From the NCBI GenBank assembly GCA_019044685.2, contig JAGTXX020000014.1:124001-188000 (forward strand): DNA of 64,000 nt, in the 5' to 3' direction. Shown here one piece after another: positions 63,865-64,000 of the stretch. Positions within the stretch are counted from its first letter, which is position 1, and each line of letters begins with the position of its first letter. The DNA is from Nannochloris sp. 'desiccata'. Its lineage: Eukaryota; Chlorophyta; Trebouxiophyceae; Chlorellales; Chlorellaceae. Position numbers and translations under genes: made by a program. Below the pieces are notes generated by a model. It searched no databases. It was not told the DNA's origin and saw nothing but the letters and a program-made list of their open reading frames with translations.

Positions 63865-64000
63865 GTTGGCAATATATGTATTCTTCAAGAAATTTGATGG
63901 TTAAATTATGTCCGCTGAATCTGGTAGAGGAAGCCTTGTAGTGGCAACAACACCGGCACAGCAGGCTGATGTGGCCGGGCCTAGCAGGAGTTGAGCTGGC

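Noticed and set aside
1..64000. CRISPR arrays, operons, ribosome binding sites, tRNA or rRNA genes
   Set aside because: No spaced repeats, no prokaryotic gene organisation, and no tRNA or rRNA sequence that I could recognise by eye; a covariance-model scan would be decisive for tRNAs.

Overview
This window is nuclear DNA from a eukaryote. Almost every gene can be read only by joining exons across GT-AG introns of roughly 80-170 nt, with good donors (GTAAGT, GTGAGT, GTAGGT) and pyrimidine-rich acceptors. It encodes a ribosomal protein (RPL11), a DNA polymerase theta-type helicase, METTL16, respiratory and secretory proteins. The mix (RUS/DUF647 protein, TPT-type sugar-phosphate transporter, hexose-6-phosphate mutarotase, Pro-rich secreted FAS1 and CAP proteins, cellulose-synthase-like GT2 enzymes) fits an alga or a related protist better than an animal, fungus or land plant. 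I cannot name the lineage from sequence alone.

Layout. 0-8.6 kb: POLQ-like helicase (runs off the left edge), a multi-pass membrane protein, an uncertain small membrane-protein gene, a TPT transporter, a three-exon 95-aa protein, and a PhoD-like phosphatase with an apparent frameshift. 8.9-16.4 kb: five diverged copies of an unrecognised four-TM protein family, one badly frameshifted, with a secreted FAS1 protein and a single-TM protein among them. A nine-base motif, GC[C/T]TTGGAC, recurs eight times here, always on the + strand. 16.7-36 kb: housekeeping genes, namely CAP-domain protein, RUS, two small proteins, RPL11, mutarotase, a small mitochondrial protein, METTL16 with an SPF30-like N-terminus, a SYLF protein, aminopeptidase P, a histidine phosphatase, and a GABA-shunt pair (class III aminotransferase plus glutamate decarboxylase). 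36-57 kb: three minus-strand copies of a giant gene joining ankyrin repeats to a cellulose-synthase-like catalytic domain and a long tail. Copies A and B sit in a ~5.2 kb segmental duplication, and all three look mosaic, as if homogenised by gene conversion. Between them lie a decayed DDE-transposase-like element, a complete short hAT element with 8-bp target duplications, a snap-back inverted repeat and an unresolved gene with a poly-G block. 57-64 kb: a large unknown protein, two small unknown proteins and two secreted cystatin-type genes.

Functional themes are the cell surface and wall (cellulose-synthase-like cluster, FAS1, CAP, tetraspan family, secreted cystatins) and compact gene packing. 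At least ten gene pairs are head-to-head with only about 60-500 bp between start codons, so many promoters must be bidirectional. The best candidates for something undescribed are the tetraspan family with its shared motif, the ankyrin-cellulose synthase fusion with its conversion mosaic, and the SPF30-like/METTL16 fusion.
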